Part shown: positions 4,101-5,140 of the stretch, piece by piece
Numbering within the stretch: the first letter of the stretch is position 1
Layout: each line of letters opens with the position of its first letter
NCBI GenBank assembly: GCA_017958935.1
Contig: JAGDBR010000057.1
Span: 1-5,140 of the forward strand
Length of the DNA stretch: 5,140 bases
Reading direction: 5' to 3'
Source of the DNA: Lachnospiraceae bacterium
GTDB lineage: Bacteria; Bacillota_A; Clostridia; Lachnospirales; Lachnospiraceae
Notes under the pieces: generated by a model
What the model was told of the DNA's origin: nothing
Database searches by the model: none
What the model saw: only the letters and a program-made list of their open reading frames with translations
Translations under genes and position numbers: made by a program

Positions 4101-5140
4101 ATGGAAAAGCTTTACAAAGACTATCTCTTCGACAAACACATCCTGGTCAACGACGCAGGCCCCGAGGATCATGCCGCGGAGGTCTGGTTCGCGCTGGCCA
4201 ATCTGCTGGAGATCCGCGTGTCGAAAGGCCGTGAGTTCCTGCACCGCGACATGATCCCCTACGCCGAGGAGCGGCTCGGCAAGAAAGTGCCGAAGCCCTT
4301 CTACCTCGGGTTCCCGCAGACCGTGCGCGAGCTGACGCCCGACCGGCTGCTCTTCGACCAGATCGTGCATTACGCGATCACTTACGGCTTCGGCCGTTTC
4401 GACGAGCCGGGGCATTCCGTGATGGAAGGACAGTTCGAGCGCCTCGCGTTCCAAGAGGACGCCCGCGTGCTGGATTTTGAAGCCGTGAGCGCGGAGGAAG
4501 CCGAGAAGCGACTGTTCGAAGCGGTCAAGGACCTGGCGTCCGGCACCCGCCCCTTGAATGCGTATCATTTCGACGTGCTCCTCGCGTATGTGAAGGAGCA
4601 CGGCACGGACGGGCTGACCTTTGCTTCTCAGGACACGAAGATCCGCCTGCTCATCGAAACGGAGGACCTGTCCCTTGCCGACGGGCTCTACACGAGCGAC
4701 GTGCTGAAGGTCGTCGAGCGGCTGTATTTCAAGCGTTACGTGGAGAAGAACAAGACCGCGCAGGATTTCAGCGTGAAGAAGCTGAACCTGCCGAACCGGG
4801 ACCGCAAATTCCTGACGGCGCTGCTTCGCCGGACGCTGAACGACGGAAGAGACTTCCGGAGCTGCTATGAAAAGCAGGCCCTCTGGAGCGGTTTCCTGCA
4901 TCACATCCATTTCCTGCCGCTGACGGAGCGGGAGGCGCTCTTTGCCGACGCGATGCGAAGCGGCAGGAACGCGTCCGTTTACGCGGAGACGGAAGCCCTG
5001 ATCGCACAGGGCGATCCGGACGGCGCGCTCTGGGCGCTCTACCGCGGAAAAGGCGCCGGCGCCGTGCTGCGCCAGGCGAATTACCTGAGGAGCCGCGGCG
5101 CGTCGGCGGATGCGGTCGCCGCCTGCATGAAAGACAGCGG
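4101..5140 (+). CDS. Large uncharacterised cytoplasmic protein, 3' end beyond the window
   Basis: The open frame runs 346 codons from the ATG at 4101 to the edge without a stop, and begins MEKLYKDYLFDKHILVND. The start is well supported by AGGAGG 8 nt upstream. The protein is soluble and mostly helical by eye, with no signal peptide, no membrane segment and only two cysteines. Its order of motifs resembles, from memory, the MXAN_6230/SCO0854 family: an N-terminal ANLLEIRVSKGREFL block, then FYLGFPQTVRELTPDRLLFDQIVHY at about residues 67-91, LYTSDVLKVVERLYF at about 197-211, NRDRKFLTALLRRTL at about 233-247, and a later SVYAETEALIAQGDPDGALWALY. The last segment looks like a helical-repeat domain. 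No RING or zinc cysteine cluster is visible here. Function is unknown. The gene follows the tandem structured RNA and its terminator, which suggests attenuation control. The C-terminal domain, which might settle the family, lies outside the window. Confidence 0.88.
   Translation, partial: MEKLYKDYLFDKHILVNDAGPEDHAAEVWFALANLLEIRVSKGREFLHRDMIPYAEERLGKKVPKPFYLGFPQTVRELTPDRLLFDQIVHYAITYGFGRFDEPGHSVMEGQFERLAFQEDARVLDFEAVSAEEAEKRLFEAVKDLASGTRPLNAYHFDVLLAYVKEHGTDGLTFASQDTKIRLLIETEDLSLADGLYTSDVLKVVERLYFKRYVEKNKTAQDFSVKKLNLPNRDRKFLTALLRRTLNDGRDFRSCYEKQALWSGFLHHIHFLPLTEREALFADAMRSGRNASVYAETEALIAQGDPDGALWALYRGKGAGAVLRQANYLRSRGASADAVAACMKDS

Noticed and set aside
4023..4910. Minus-strand frame (295 codons) opposite the gene at 4101
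   Set aside because: Its starts lack a ribosome binding site and its sequence is an antisense reading of the well-supported plus-strand gene; it would also run into the terminator and RNA region.
1..5140. CRISPR arrays, insertion sequences or attachment-site duplications near the tRNAs
   Set aside because: No regularly spaced repeats, transposase-like frames or duplicated tRNA 3' ends were found in the window.

Overview
The window looks like chromosomal DNA from a GC-rich Clostridia-type Firmicute, probably an anaerobe. The signs are near-consensus sigma-A promoters (TTGACC-17-TATAAT, TTTACA-17-TATAAT), AGGAGG-type ribosome binding sites, a clostridial-style MATE exporter and MacB-type ABC ATPase, a PflX-like radical SAM protein and a DUF5684-type membrane protein. 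Genus cannot be fixed from this sequence. The codon bias (G/C in third positions) produces many long shadow reading frames, which I discarded.

Layout. Positions 1-2151 are transcribed leftward: two tandem serine tRNAs (UGA then GGA anticodon) behind one good promoter, a long hairpin, a MATE-family exporter, and an ABC ATPase whose start overlaps the MATE stop as ATGA. The ATPase meets an in-frame TAG near the window edge, but the codons after the TAG still read like the family. Positions 2226-2927 hold a rightward gene with its own promoter, a four-helix DUF5684-like membrane protein. It is separated by a bidirectional terminator from a leftward radical SAM gene (2927-3832). From 3873 to the right edge, a strong promoter drives a roughly 140-nt structured RNA ending in a hairpin plus eight T's. 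About 50 nt further on, a well-placed AGGAGG starts a large, mostly uncharacterised cytoplasmic protein (4101 to beyond 5140).

The most interesting element is the leader RNA at 3908-4050. It contains two copies of the same architecture, exactly 79 nt apart at their 5' halves. Unpaired blocks (GGCAGCTA, TTACTTCA, GATA...CGCC) are kept in both, while the intervening helix has changed on both strands so that pairing is preserved. The second copy also forms the terminator stem. I recognise no known riboswitch or small RNA in it. It is best read as a candidate tandem-aptamer leader, or a stand-alone small RNA, in front of the gene at 4101. The predicted transcription start falls on the first base of the first copy's outer stem.

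How the parts work together: the MATE and ABC genes look translationally coupled and could form an export module, although the ABC gene may be broken. The radical SAM and DUF5684 genes are separate units that merely converge. The RNA and the 4101 gene form a probable regulatory unit of unknown purpose.
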